NCBI GenBank assembly: GCA_002309015.1
Contig: DBWM01000023.1
Location: 1-11,082, forward strand
Direction of reading: 5' to 3'
Length of the DNA: 11,082 nt
Source of the DNA: Myxococcales bacterium UBA1238
GTDB taxonomy: Bacteria; Myxococcota_A; Bradymonadia; UBA7976; UBA1532
The notes beneath the pieces were generated by a model that did not search any database, had not been told where the DNA came from, and was given only the letters and a program-made list of their open reading frames with translations. Both the position numbers and the translations under genes were made by a program. The first letter of the stretch is position 1. Each line of letters begins with the position of its first letter. Shown piece after piece: positions 1 to 7,156 of this stretch.

Positions 1-70
1 CGAGATCGAGTAAATCAAAATTGAGCCACGAAAATAAAAGCTGCCCACCAAAAACCGAAAAAAAGACCCT

Positions 71-937
71 TCACCTTTGCGGTCGGTGAGCATTCCAATC
101 GCGGGGCTGGCGATCTTTGGCGTGATCCGGGCGGGATTTATGCTCAGGATGCGGAGCCGCTTTACTTTGAAAGCGCTCGCGCGGGGACGGCGCGGTTTCG
201 GCTTTCCTGCCGGTCACCTTTGCAGAAGAAGCGCCCTTCTGTCCGCCTTCGGGCAGTTCTTTCTTCAGGATCAGCAGGTGGTTGAAGCCCCGCAGATAAA
301 AATTGCCTTCGACCGCCGCCTTGCGGTGATTCCCGAGCGAAAGCGTGCGGTTGTGACGGACCACGGCGATGTGATCGATCGGCTTAAACAGAGGGAGCGC
401 CATCGCGAGCACCCGCAGACCGATGGGCACAAAGCCTTCGCGCTTCGAGAAGACGTCGCAGATATAAACCGCGAGGTAGCGGCGATCGCGGAGCACGCGG
501 TGAGCCTCGAACAGGCAGGCTTCCAGCGCCTCAAAATACGCTTCTTCCGACGCCTTCAGCTTGCCGATGCAGCGCGGATCGTCGCTGTAATGGATGTTGT
601 CGGAGTAAGGCGGATCGGCAAACCAGAAATCGACCGACGCATCTTCCAGGGGCAGATGGCGGGCGTCGGCGTTTTCGATGTCGGGGCGGTAAGGGTGAAC
701 GTCGAAGCCGCGCGCCTGACGGTTCAGATCGCGGGCCACATCCAGAGTGGTGCCCGAGCCGCAAAAGGGATCGACCACCAGATCGCCTTCGCGGGTGTAA
801 CGTTTGAGCAGATTCCAGATCACGTAAGAAGGTGTGGCGCCCACGTAATTGCGATCGCCCTGCATCCCTTCGCCGTAATGCTGCGAGGGATAATCCCACA
901 AAGTGGTCGGTTCAATTTCGAGCGGCGGCTTGCGCAT
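71..937 (-). CDS. Site-specific DNA methyltransferase (N4-cytosine/N6-adenine type), orphan
   Basis: The 288-residue product transfers a methyl group from AdoMet to an exocyclic amino group of a DNA base. The AdoMet-binding motif DPFCGSGTT is at residues 56-64 and the catalytic motif DPPY at 108-111. AdoMet motif first and DPPY second, only about 45 residues apart, is not the beta-class order (DPPY first); the target-recognition part must then lie after residue 115, as in gamma-like enzymes. Residues about 230-288 are a Lys/Arg/Pro/His-rich tail with no predicted fold, possibly a DNA-contacting extension. The ATG at 937 is preceded by GGAG at about 8 nt. No restriction endonuclease is recognisable nearby: the upstream neighbour on this strand is an unknown protein separated by a terminator. 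It could be a regulatory orphan methylase, or part of a system whose partner is outside the window to the left. The fold is secure; the base modified and the site recognised cannot be read from the sequence. Confidence 0.9.
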   Translation of the reverse strand: MRKPPLEIEPTTLWDYPSQHYGEGMQGDRNYVGATPSYVIWNLLKRYTREGDLVVDPFCGSGTTLDVARDLNRQARGFDVHPYRPDIENADARHLPLEDASVDFWFADPPYSDNIHYSDDPRCIGKLKASEEAYFEALEACLFEAHRVLRDRRYLAVYICDVFSKREGFVPIGLRVLAMALPLFKPIDHIAVVRHNRTLSLGNHRKAAVEGNFYLRGFNHLLILKKELPEGGQKGASSAKVTGRKAETAPSPRERFQSKAAPHPEHKSRPDHAKDRQPRDWNAHRPQR

Positions 938-952
938 CGCATCTTCTCCATC

Positions 953-977
953 AAAAAAAAGGCGCTCGAGGCGCCTT
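953..977 (-). terminator. Rho-independent terminator between the unknown gene and the methylase
   Basis: Read on the minus strand, a perfect 7-bp stem AAGGCGC/GCGCCTT with a 5-nt loop is followed directly by a run of eight T. It starts about 26 nt past the stop codon of the 1003-1704 gene and ends just before the methylase ribosome binding site. The two genes are therefore likely separate transcription units, or the methylase is expressed by partial read-through. Confidence 0.8.
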
Positions 978-1002
978 CTGTGTGTTTGCAGCGATCAAAA
1001 AC

Positions 1003-1704
1003 TCACGCGCGCGCTTTTCTCACGCGATCGCGCGCATAACGGCCCACCACCGCGACCGCCGTGCAGTTCAGCAAGAAGTTGCAGAGATGGCGGCGATCGA
1101 TGGTGCGCCCCTGGTTGTAAAGGGTGATGTCGCCCAGATAGAGCATCGGAACGCCGTTTCGCTCGACGATCCCGGGGATCGCGTCCTCGATGTAGCCTTC
1201 AGGCATCGGCTCCGCAAACAGCGCCAGGCAATCTTCGGCCGGCTGCCGCGTCCCGTCGGGCTCCACCATCGCGCCCTTGTGAAAGAAGCGCAGCGAGATG
1301 GGATCCTTGCCGCTCTGCTCCACGATCGTCTCGATGCGGTCGCTGCGGCTGAAGCTCACGTAAAGATCGGGGGCCAGCTGTTCGCTCGCCGAAGGCAAAT
1401 CCCGCGCAATATGGATCGCAAGCTCGGGCAGCCCAGAGGACTGACGATGCATGCGCAGCAACGCCCAAAAACGACCGGGACAAATCTTGAACGGCTCGAT
1501 CAATCCCGCAAAGGGTTCAAACGAAAACGCGACCCATTGCACAACCCCTGCCTTTTTATTCGAGCTCGCCGCGATCGGACGATAAATGGTCTGTAGGTTC
1601 GCGATGTCTTGCACCAAAGCGTGGCTTTCAGCGCCGCTCATCAGGGTTTCCACGTCGCCTTCCAGCAGCTCGCGCACCATTTCACTCACATCCCTCAGTC
1701 GCAT
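1003..1704 (-). CDS. Hypothetical protein, 233 aa, no family recognised
   Basis: I do not recognise this protein. It is a real gene by frame, length and its start: the ATG at 1704 has a strong GGAGG 4 nt upstream. It has no signal peptide or transmembrane segment, so it is probably cytosolic. Composition is that of a mixed alpha/beta globular protein. The N-terminus (about residues 1-35) is acidic and probably helical, a central part (about 50-160) has alternating hydrophobic strands, and the C-terminal 20 residues are basic. The sequence GYIEDAIPGIVERNGVPMLYLGDITLY (about 175-202) looks like a well-folded strand-rich segment but matches no motif I can name. The gene ends in a terminator, so it is monocistronic on its 3' side. 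Next to an orphan methylase it could be a diverged restriction or specificity partner, but I see no PD-(D/E)XK, HNH or GIY-YIG signature and do not propose that. Confidence 0.75.
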   Translation of the reverse strand: MRLRDVSEMVRELLEGDVETLMSGAESHALVQDIANLQTIYRPIAASSNKKAGVVQWVAFSFEPFAGLIEPFKICPGRFWALLRMHRQSSGLPELAIHIARDLPSASEQLAPDLYVSFSRSDRIETIVEQSGKDPISLRFFHKGAMVEPDGTRQPAEDCLALFAEPMPEGYIEDAIPGIVERNGVPMLYLGDITLYNQGRTIDRRHLCNFLLNCTAVAVVGRYARDRVRKARA

Positions 1705-1939
1705 CTTGCCTCCAAGCCAAATCCTACAGGGCGTCTATCAATACCCACCTCACCGCCAATCGTCAACCCAGAGAAGCCCCCGGAGGATCCATCTGCTCAC
1801 AACCCAAACCGCAAAGATTCCGCAATTCTGCCCGGCATCAAAGAAAGCTGTCTTGCAACCCTGCGCGTTCTTTTTTAATTTGCAGCCTGTCTTTTAAAGT
1901 TCTGCCCCGTATTTTTGAGATGGGCAAGACGGTGTTGCC
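1705..1939. promoter_or_regulatory. Divergent intergenic region, promoters of the unknown gene and the 5'-nucleotidase operon
   Basis: This 235-bp gap separates two genes transcribed away from each other and must carry both promoters. One poor sigma70-like candidate on the plus strand is TTGCAA at 1853-1858 with a 17-bp spacer to TAATTT at 1876-1881 (about 4/6 and 3/6 matches). The region from 1865 to 1920 is visibly T-rich. No clear operator or riboswitch is visible. Confidence 0.3.
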
Positions 1940-2716
1940 ATGAATCACAATCAAAAAACTTCGAGACTGCAACGCATCGCGCGGCCGCTCTGGTCTGCAG
2001 CCCTCGCTCTGGCCCTGGCCGCCTGCGGATCGGCGCCCCTTGCGCCCCAAAACACCTCCAACTTTGAATCCGCGGATTATGCGGTCACAGCGATCACCGA
2101 AGGTCCCGAAGATGAAGCGCTGGCCCGGCTGATTCTGGATTATCGCGAGCAGCTCGGCGCCAAGATGTCGGAGCAATTGAACGTCGCCGCCGACGCCTTC
2201 ACGGATGCAGACGAACCGCAGAACACCATCGGCATTCTGGTGGCCGATATGCTCTACGACTACATGCAGTCGCACGGCGCAAACATCGATCTCTTCATCA
2301 CGAACGACGGCGGCATTCGCATCAACCTGGCGCCGGGGCCCATTTTGCAGCGGCATGTCTACGAACTCATGCCTTTCGACAACGCGCTCGTGGTGGTCTC
2401 CCTGACGGGCATCGAGCTGCAGTATCTCTGCGACTACATCGCCGCCATCAAGGGCGAGCCGGTCTCGCACATCACCTTCACCATCGACGAAAAGAAGGCC
2501 GAAAACATTAAGGTGGGTGGCCAGCCCCTCGATCTCACGAAGACTTACCGCATCGGAACCTCCGATTACCTGGCCGAGTCCGGGTTCATCCACAAGGTTT
2601 TGAATCAGGTCCCCATCGAATATACGGGCTCGCTCATGCGGGATGCCTTAATCGAAGGCTTCCGCAAGGCCGAATCCCCCATGCGCGCCCATATGGACGA
2701 TCGCATCCAGTTTTAA
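1940..2716 (+). CDS. 5'-nucleotidase C-terminal domain lipoprotein (substrate-binding half of a split UshA-type enzyme)
   Basis: The 258-residue protein consists of a lipoprotein signal and the C-terminal domain of 5'-nucleotidases (5_nucleotid_C). The signal has a basic n-region (residues 1-15), a hydrophobic core and the lipobox LAAC ending at Cys29, so it should be anchored in the envelope. Domain landmarks are NDGGIR at 122-127, the segment around MPFDN at 144-148 that corresponds to the nucleotide-stacking region of UshA, and YRIGTSDYL at 203-211. There is no metallophosphatase domain, so alone it should bind nucleotide but not hydrolyse it. The catalytic half is the next gene, 11 bp downstream. 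Fused 5'-nucleotidases run catalytic domain then binding domain; here the gene order is reversed. The ATG at 1940 has only a weak ribosome binding site but is the only start that gives the whole signal peptide. Family assignment is firm; functional pairing with the next gene is inferred from context. Confidence 0.9.
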   Translation: MNHNQKTSRLQRIARPLWSAALALALAACGSAPLAPQNTSNFESADYAVTAITEGPEDEALARLILDYREQLGAKMSEQLNVAADAFTDADEPQNTIGILVADMLYDYMQSHGANIDLFITNDGGIRINLAPGPILQRHVYELMPFDNALVVVSLTGIELQYLCDYIAAIKGEPVSHITFTIDEKKAENIKVGGQPLDLTKTYRIGTSDYLAESGFIHKVLNQVPIEYTGSLMRDALIEGFRKAESPMRAHMDDRIQF

Positions 2717-2727
2717 GGAGGTCACCC

Positions 2728-3651
2728 ATGTTTACACGCCGCGAATTTCTCGTTTCATCGCTTGCAGCCGGTGCGATCGCCGCGACTTTGCGCCCTTCAC
2801 AGCTTTTGGCCGCCGAAAATGCAGCAAACAAGGTGACGCTGTTTCACACGAACGACACCCATTCGCGCATCGATCCGTTTCCCGAGGGGGAATACAAGGG
2901 TCAGGGCGGGGTTGCGAGGCGTGCCAGACTGCTTTCAGACGCGCGTCTGGCGAATCCGAACAGCCTGCTTCTGGATGCGGGCGATATTTTTCAGGGGACG
3001 CCGTATTTCAACCAGTTTGGGGGCAAGGTGGAGTTCGAGGCCATGTCGGCCATGAAATATGACCTCGCCACCTTAGGCAATCACGACTTCGATCGCGGCA
3101 CAGCGGGGCTTTGCGAGATGCTCCCCTACGCCCAATTCGATTTCGTCTCGTCGAACCTCGAGATCACCGATGCGACGCTCAAAACCCGCGTGAAACCTTA
3201 CGACATCCGCACGGTTGCGGGCCGCAGACTCGGATTTTTCGGGCTTTGCGTCAGTTGCGACGGGCTCATCGCCGAAAAGAACCACAAGGGCGTCAAATGG
3301 CTCGATCCCGTAGAGTCGGCACAGCGCGCGATCAGGAGTTTGCGGGGCGAAGGCGTGGACGCGATCATCGCGATCACGCATTTGGGGCTCGGTTACACAG
3401 GCAGCACCACGAGCACACCGTCGAAGATGAGCGATTTTCAGCTCGCGCAGCTCGTGTCGGGCATCGATGTCATCGTTGGGGGCCACAGCCATACGCTGAT
3501 GGAGAACGCGCTCGAAGTCACACATATGGACGGTCACAAGACGACGATCGTTCAGGCGGGGCACGACGGCCTCTGGCTCGGGAAGGTCGATCTTCATTTT
3601 AAGGGGAACCAGCTCGCTCAGGTGAAGACGGCCATCGCCAACGTCGCTTAA
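2728..3651 (+). CDS. Tat-exported metallophosphatase (catalytic half of a split 5'-nucleotidase)
   Basis: The 307-residue protein is the N-terminal catalytic domain of the 5'-nucleotidase/UshA family, which hydrolyses nucleoside monophosphates or related phosphoesters using two metal ions. The dinuclear metal site is complete: D43 and H45 in NDTHS, D86 in DAGD, N118-H119-D120 in GNHD, H218 in ITHLG, and H253/H255 in GGHSH. The N-terminus TRREFLVSS, followed by a hydrophobic stretch (10-20) and an AxA-like site near LLAAE (26-30), is a twin-arginine signal, implying export folded and metal-loaded. The protein stops where the family normally continues into the substrate-binding domain. A strong GGAGG lies about 7 nt before the ATG and overlaps the end of the preceding gene, so the two are co-translated from one mRNA. 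Alone it could act as a general phosphodiesterase or sulfate-ester hydrolase, but its neighbour argues for nucleotides. Confidence 0.92.
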   Translation: MFTRREFLVSSLAAGAIAATLRPSQLLAAENAANKVTLFHTNDTHSRIDPFPEGEYKGQGGVARRARLLSDARLANPNSLLLDAGDIFQGTPYFNQFGGKVEFEAMSAMKYDLATLGNHDFDRGTAGLCEMLPYAQFDFVSSNLEITDATLKTRVKPYDIRTVAGRRLGFFGLCVSCDGLIAEKNHKGVKWLDPVESAQRAIRSLRGEGVDAIIAITHLGLGYTGSTTSTPSKMSDFQLAQLVSGIDVIVGGHSHTLMENALEVTHMDGHKTTIVQAGHDGLWLGKVDLHFKGNQLAQVKTAIANVA

Positions 3652-3712
3652 CCGACGCCTTCACCCGACATCTCCCCTGCTCCCGCCCAAAAACCCCGCG
3701 CTTTCCGAAACA

Positions 3713-5041
3713 TCACTTCGATTTCACCTTGAGAACCTGTCCTGCCTGCAGCTGACTCCTGGATGAGAGGCCGTTTAACTTGCGAAGTTCGCTGACAGTC
3801 ATCTGATGGCGCTCGGCGATCGCGGAGAGGCTGTCGCCTTTTTTCACTTTATACGTCTTGTACGCCGGTTGTTTTTGGGCAGAGGCCGTTTTGCCCGTTT
3901 TGGACGCCTGCTGTTTGGAGCTGCTGCCGGTTTTTTGCGTTTGGGACGCGGGTTGTCTGGAAGCGGCAGCGGTTGGTTTGCCGGCGGACTTCCCTTTGTT
4001 TTCGGACTTTGGGGGTTTGATCTCGGGGGCAGCGGCGATGGCCGATTGCAGGGCGCGTGTGACGAGCGCATCGGTGCCGATGGGCACAGAGATTTTGACT
4101 TCGCGGTCCTGAGGCAGGGCGTCGCTCGTAAACTGCGGGTTTAAATGGCGCAAAACACGGTAATCGACGCCCGACAGCCGCGCTAAATCGAGCATCAGCA
4201 CCTTCTTGTTTGCGGGCATCTTCTGTTTGACCACCGTTTGAGGCACGTCTGGCCAGACATCCTGCTCTTCTTCAAAATGGAAACCGTAATCGTCCAGATG
4301 TTCCAGCACGATTTTCACCGCGATGATGCGGGGTACGTAGCGTTCCGCCTCCTGAATGAGCATCAGACGCCAGTAATCCTTTAAACCCTGCTGGTCCTGA
4401 GCGCTCTTTAACCGGTTCGGTCCGGTGTTATAGGCAGCCATCGCGAGGGGCCAACTGCCGAAACGCTCGTACAATTGCTTTAAATAGGTGATCCCAGCCC
4501 GCGTTGACGCCTGAAGATCGGCCCTCTCGTCCAATGCATCGTCCACTGTCAGCCCCAGATCGCGGGCTGTGGGGGCCATGAACTGCCAGAATCCGTGGGC
4601 GGAGGCCCTTGAGGTGACGCTGGAACGGAGCCCGCTTTCGACCACCGCCAGATATTTTAAGTCGGAACAGACGCCCTGCGCCTTCAGCTCCCGTTCAAAG
4701 GCCGGAAAAACCCTCCCTGATCGCTTCATCCAGAGGATCACCTGCGCGCGATCGCCCAGTATCACCAAAAATTCGCGCTCTATCCGCTCGCGAATCATCG
4801 GATCCTTCAGATTCACCTTCTCGCCGCAAAAAGAAACCTCTTCCGGCAGCGAATAAGCGCTCACATCCAGGGGGCGAAGGGCCAGCTCCCGCTCAAGGCG
4901 ATCGATTTTTTTTTCGAGAGCCTCGATCTTTTGCAGAAGATCGCCGTCTTTATCGGAAGATTTGGCCGATGTTTCGCAACAGCAGAGCAGGAAGGCAGAA
5001 AAAACGGCTGCAAAGAGGAACAACGCCCGTTTTTTGCGCAT
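3713..5041 (-). CDS. Membrane-bound lytic murein transglycosylase (MltD-like) with C-terminal LysM
   Basis: The 442-residue enzyme cleaves the MurNAc-GlcNAc bond of peptidoglycan to form 1,6-anhydro ends. Residues 1-19 are a signal with basic start and hydrophobic core, ending in LLCCC (Cys20-22), a lipobox that anchors it in the envelope. A short charged coiled coil (about 33-55) follows, then the SLT domain (about 95-250). Catalytic Glu135 is in VVESGL, with the family landmarks HGFWQF (149-154) and AAYNTGPNRL (202-211). A Ser/Thr/Lys/Gln/Pro linker (about 340-395) leads to one LysM domain (396-441), which binds glycan. An in-frame ATG at 5221 would add 60 residues with no signal character and leave only 5 bp to the divergent Nudix gene; the ATG at 5041, with an AAGGCGG-like site 6 nt before it, gives a proper lipoprotein start. 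MltD of enterobacteria usually has two or more LysM domains; here there is one. Confidence 0.92.
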   Translation of the reverse strand: MRKKRALFLFAAVFSAFLLCCCETSAKSSDKDGDLLQKIEALEKKIDRLERELALRPLDVSAYSLPEEVSFCGEKVNLKDPMIRERIEREFLVILGDRAQVILWMKRSGRVFPAFERELKAQGVCSDLKYLAVVESGLRSSVTSRASAHGFWQFMAPTARDLGLTVDDALDERADLQASTRAGITYLKQLYERFGSWPLAMAAYNTGPNRLKSAQDQQGLKDYWRLMLIQEAERYVPRIIAVKIVLEHLDDYGFHFEEEQDVWPDVPQTVVKQKMPANKKVLMLDLARLSGVDYRVLRHLNPQFTSDALPQDREVKISVPIGTDALVTRALQSAIAAAPEIKPPKSENKGKSAGKPTAAASRQPASQTQKTGSSSKQQASKTGKTASAQKQPAYKTYKVKKGDSLSAIAERHQMTVSELRKLNGLSSRSQLQAGQVLKVKSK

Positions 5042-5226
5042 AGAGACCGCCTTTGTCGTTTCAAAAAAGATGTAAGACACTGTACGAATCGCTGCCACAG
5101 ACGTCAATGACGCGTTTTTCGGGCGCAGACGCTTGAACCTCTGCAAAGAAGCGGGCATGCTCGCCTGCAAATGGAGCGCCGCCGCCAAAATCCGCAGCGC
5201 CCCCCTCACAAAAAAGGGCAAAATCG

Positions 5227-5628
5227 ATGACAGAGCAAAAAACGGTTCGCGTCGTTGCTGCCGAAATTCACAAAGAGGGCCAGTTTTTAATCACGCAACG
5301 TCGTCCCTCCGCCGTATTTCCGCTGTTGTGGGAGTTTCCATCGGGCAAAGTTGAGCCAGGTGAGACCGATGAGGAGGCTTTAAAGCGCGAAATTTTGGAG
5401 AGACTGGGGGTTGAGATCGCGATCGACGGCCTCTCTATGGAGCTGCATCACGATTACGAAGATTACGGACTCGACTTCGTGGTCTACAGCTGCAGGTTGC
5501 TGAGCGAAAATCTGCAAAAGCTCCGCGTCAACGACTGGCGGTTCGTCGCTCCATCTGAGCTCGACCAGTACCAGTTCCCCGCCGCCGACTTCCAGACCGT
5601 CCAGCGCCTGCTCTACCCGAACGAATGA
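5227..5628 (+). CDS. Nudix hydrolase, MutT/CTP-pyrophosphohydrolase-like, with altered Nudix box
   Basis: The 133-residue protein has the size and layout of MutT-type enzymes that remove pyrophosphate from (often damaged) nucleoside triphosphates. An N-terminal strand (VRVVAAEI) is followed by LITQRRP, WEFPSGKVEPGE and the Nudix helix. The box runs from G40 to V62: Gly40, Glu46, Arg54-Glu55, Glu58, then Arg59, Leu60, Gly61, Val62. The consensus REUXEEXGU requires Glu at position 59, a metal ligand in E. coli MutT (E57), but Arg is encoded (codon AGA). The rest of the box is intact, so activity may be reduced or altered, or the metal site completed differently. The start at 5227 follows a weak AAGGGC site. 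It is transcribed divergently from the transglycosylase across 185 bp that should hold both promoters. The family is certain; the substrate is not. Confidence 0.88.
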   Translation: MTEQKTVRVVAAEIHKEGQFLITQRRPSAVFPLLWEFPSGKVEPGETDEEALKREILERLGVEIAIDGLSMELHHDYEDYGLDFVVYSCRLLSENLQKLRVNDWRFVAPSELDQYQFPAADFQTVQRLLYPNE

Positions 5629-5834
5629 TCCTTTAAAAACCGGCCCCTCCGCTTAAGACTGCGCGTTTCAGGCGCACCGAACCCTCCTCTTTTTTCAACA
5701 TCCATCGAAGAAACGGCAGAGAACCCCTGTGGGCTTAAGGCTTTGCGGGCTGAATGCGGCGGGAACGTCTATGGTTTGCGGTAAGCGCAGGGTTGCGGGG
5801 CAAAAAACGGTGGGGCTTTAAAGACAGCGCCGGT

Positions 5835-6806
5835 TTATTTTTCGGCAGACGCCGGGGATTCACCGGAGGCCGGCGGATTGGATGCGCCGGATGCGGGCTG
5901 TTCCGCAACATTGCCCGATTCCGTCTTCGCCTTCTTCGCTTCTTCGCGGGCTTTTTTGGCGGCTTCGGCTTCGGCCTTCTTTTGTTCGCGGGCGGCCTTC
6001 TTTGCTGCGGCTTCGGCCTTCTTTTGTTCGCGGGCGGCGGCCTTTGCTTCGGCTTCAGCCTTCTTTTGTTCGCGGGCGGCAGCCTTTTCTTCGGGCGTTT
6101 CCTTATCGCTGTTTCGCTTCGCCTGACGCAGCTTGAGCGATAACTTCTGATGGTCGATCAACACGTTCAGTTCGCAGATGATCGCATCGAGATCTTCGCT
6201 CGGTTTTACGACCGAAAGGCTGTTGACATACTCGATGAACTTCGCATACGCGGCTACAAGGAGCGCGCGAGCCTCCTTGACCTTGCCCGACACCACTGCC
6301 GCCTTCCTGGCAACCACCTTCTTCCGCAATTCCACGAATTGATCGTAGGATTTACGCAGGCCCTTCAGCCACACTGACGTTAAAGTGGCCTCGAGCATCG
6401 CGCTGTCGAGGGACTCCAGCGCTTCGAGCTGTCGACCAACCACCGAATACTGCTCACTGTAGGAGAGGTTCGTCGGCTTAACCTCCTTTGTCACCACAGC
6501 GTAAATCTTTTCGGAGTAACCACGGAGCGTCTCGTCGGGACAATTGCGCATGTTTTTCACGTGAGCCTTCAGCCCCGACCAATTCTGATCGACCGTCTTG
6601 TCTAAACCAGACAGCTCCTTTGAATGCTCGACGTCCCCGCTGCCCAGAGCGTCGTTGTAGTTCGACAGCGCGAGCTTTAAGTCGCCGAACTCCGCGCGCT
6701 CCGCCAACAGCGATCCTTCGGGAATATGCGAAACCACCTGTCCCAGAAGACCGTTGACTTCTTCGTTGTGCAATCTTTGAAAATTAACGCTCTGTACCCG
6801 TTCCAT
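5835..6806 (-). CDS. DUF6261-like protein with repetitive charged C-terminal tail
   Basis: The 323-residue product starts MERVQSVNFQRLHNEE, which resembles the N-terminus of DUF6261 proteins (common in Bacteroidota, function unknown). Residues 1-225 appear almost wholly alpha-helical and contain the segment LSYSEQYSVVGRQLEALESLD (114-134), also reminiscent of that family. From about 236 to 295 the protein is an Ala/Lys/Glu/Arg/Gln tail with three tandem copies of a 14-residue unit beginning AAREQKKAEA, likely a long helix or coiled coil. Residues 296-323 are Pro/Ser/Ala/Glu-rich and disordered. There is no signal peptide. A longer reading from 6941 would add 45 unlikely residues encoded by repeat DNA; the ATG at 6806 has AAAGGAT upstream and matches the family N-terminus. 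Its leader and any promoter lie within the 42-bp repeat array at 6820-7156. The family link is from memory of the N-terminal pattern and is moderate. Confidence 0.75.
   Translation of the reverse strand: MERVQSVNFQRLHNEEVNGLLGQVVSHIPEGSLLAERAEFGDLKLALSNYNDALGSGDVEHSKELSGLDKTVDQNWSGLKAHVKNMRNCPDETLRGYSEKIYAVVTKEVKPTNLSYSEQYSVVGRQLEALESLDSAMLEATLTSVWLKGLRKSYDQFVELRKKVVARKAAVVSGKVKEARALLVAAYAKFIEYVNSLSVVKPSEDLDAIICELNVLIDHQKLSLKLRQAKRNSDKETPEEKAAAREQKKAEAEAKAAAREQKKAEAAAKKAAREQKKAEAEAAKKAREEAKKAKTESGNVAEQPASGASNPPASGESPASAEK
5974..6079. repeat. Three in-frame 42-bp coding repeats (14-residue unit)
   Basis: The 22-nt block beginning GCCTTCTTTTGTTCG occurs at 5974-5995, 6016-6037 and 6058-6079, exactly 42 bp apart. 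It encodes the AAREQKKAEA-type repeats of the DUF6261-like protein on the minus strand. Exact conservation of the DNA block indicates recent slippage or duplication, so copy number may vary between strains. Confidence 0.85.
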
Positions 6807-6819
6807 GTGAAAAGATCCT

Positions 6820-7156
6820 TTCGTTTTTGCTGCCTCTTGCGGTTGAGCCTTTAAAAGCGGGGCAATGTTTGCAGCGATTATGGGTCCTGATGAACAAAAT
6901 GCGACGCTGTTTGCAAACATTCTGGGTTCTTTTGACCACAATGGTTTAATGTTTGCAGACAGCGCCCGTTATTTTTAAAGAATTCCGATCCTGTTCGCCA
7001 ACATTTGCGGTTTAGGGTTCAAAAATCCGACCCTGCTGACTTTAAGGATGCCGTTTTACGACTCAAAATCCGCGAATGTCTGCAAACATTCAGCCTTTAC
7101 AGTGTAAAGAAGCCTCAATGTTTGCAGACAGCGGCGGTTCGATCACAAAATGCGCC
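6820..7156. repeat. Degenerate 42-bp tandem repeat array 1 (about 8 units), non-coding
   Basis: Each unit carries a quasi-palindromic core related to TGTTTGCAAACA. The core GC (or its equivalent) falls at 6829, 6871, 6913, 6955, 6997, 7039 (degenerate), 7082 and 7124: spacing 42 bp throughout with one step of 43. The 17-mer AATGTTTGCAGACAGCG occurs at 6948-6964 and again at 7117-7133. The perfect 12-bp palindrome TGTTTGCAAACA is at 6908-6919. The core also appears inverted (TGTCTGCAAACATT, 7077-7090). The second half of several units contains GGTT and ends near CAAAATGCG or AAAATCCG. The array fills the whole gap between the YbjN-like and DUF6261-like genes; its right end overlaps the last codons of the YbjN-like gene and its left end reaches the Shine-Dalgarno region of the DUF6261-like gene. 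The one-base slip and in-frame stops make it non-coding. There are no unique spacers, so it is not CRISPR. Confidence 0.8.

Noticed and set aside
981..999. TGTTTGCAGCGAT near the first terminator, resembling an array 1 core
   Set aside because: It is a single copy with no 42-bp neighbour; a match of about 12 nt to one unit is probably chance.
77..1039. Long plus-strand open frame of 320 codons
   Set aside because: It lies antisense to the methyltransferase, whose AdoMet and DPPY motifs are unmistakable. The plus-strand translation has no recognisable domain; the open frame reflects high GC.
71..1704. Complete restriction-modification system
   Set aside because: The partner protein shows no nuclease motif I can identify and is separated by a terminator. 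The evidence supports only a methylase.
5042..5221. Longer start of the lytic transglycosylase at 5221
   Set aside because: It would bury the lipoprotein signal 60 residues in and leave 5 bp to the divergent Nudix gene with no room for promoters.
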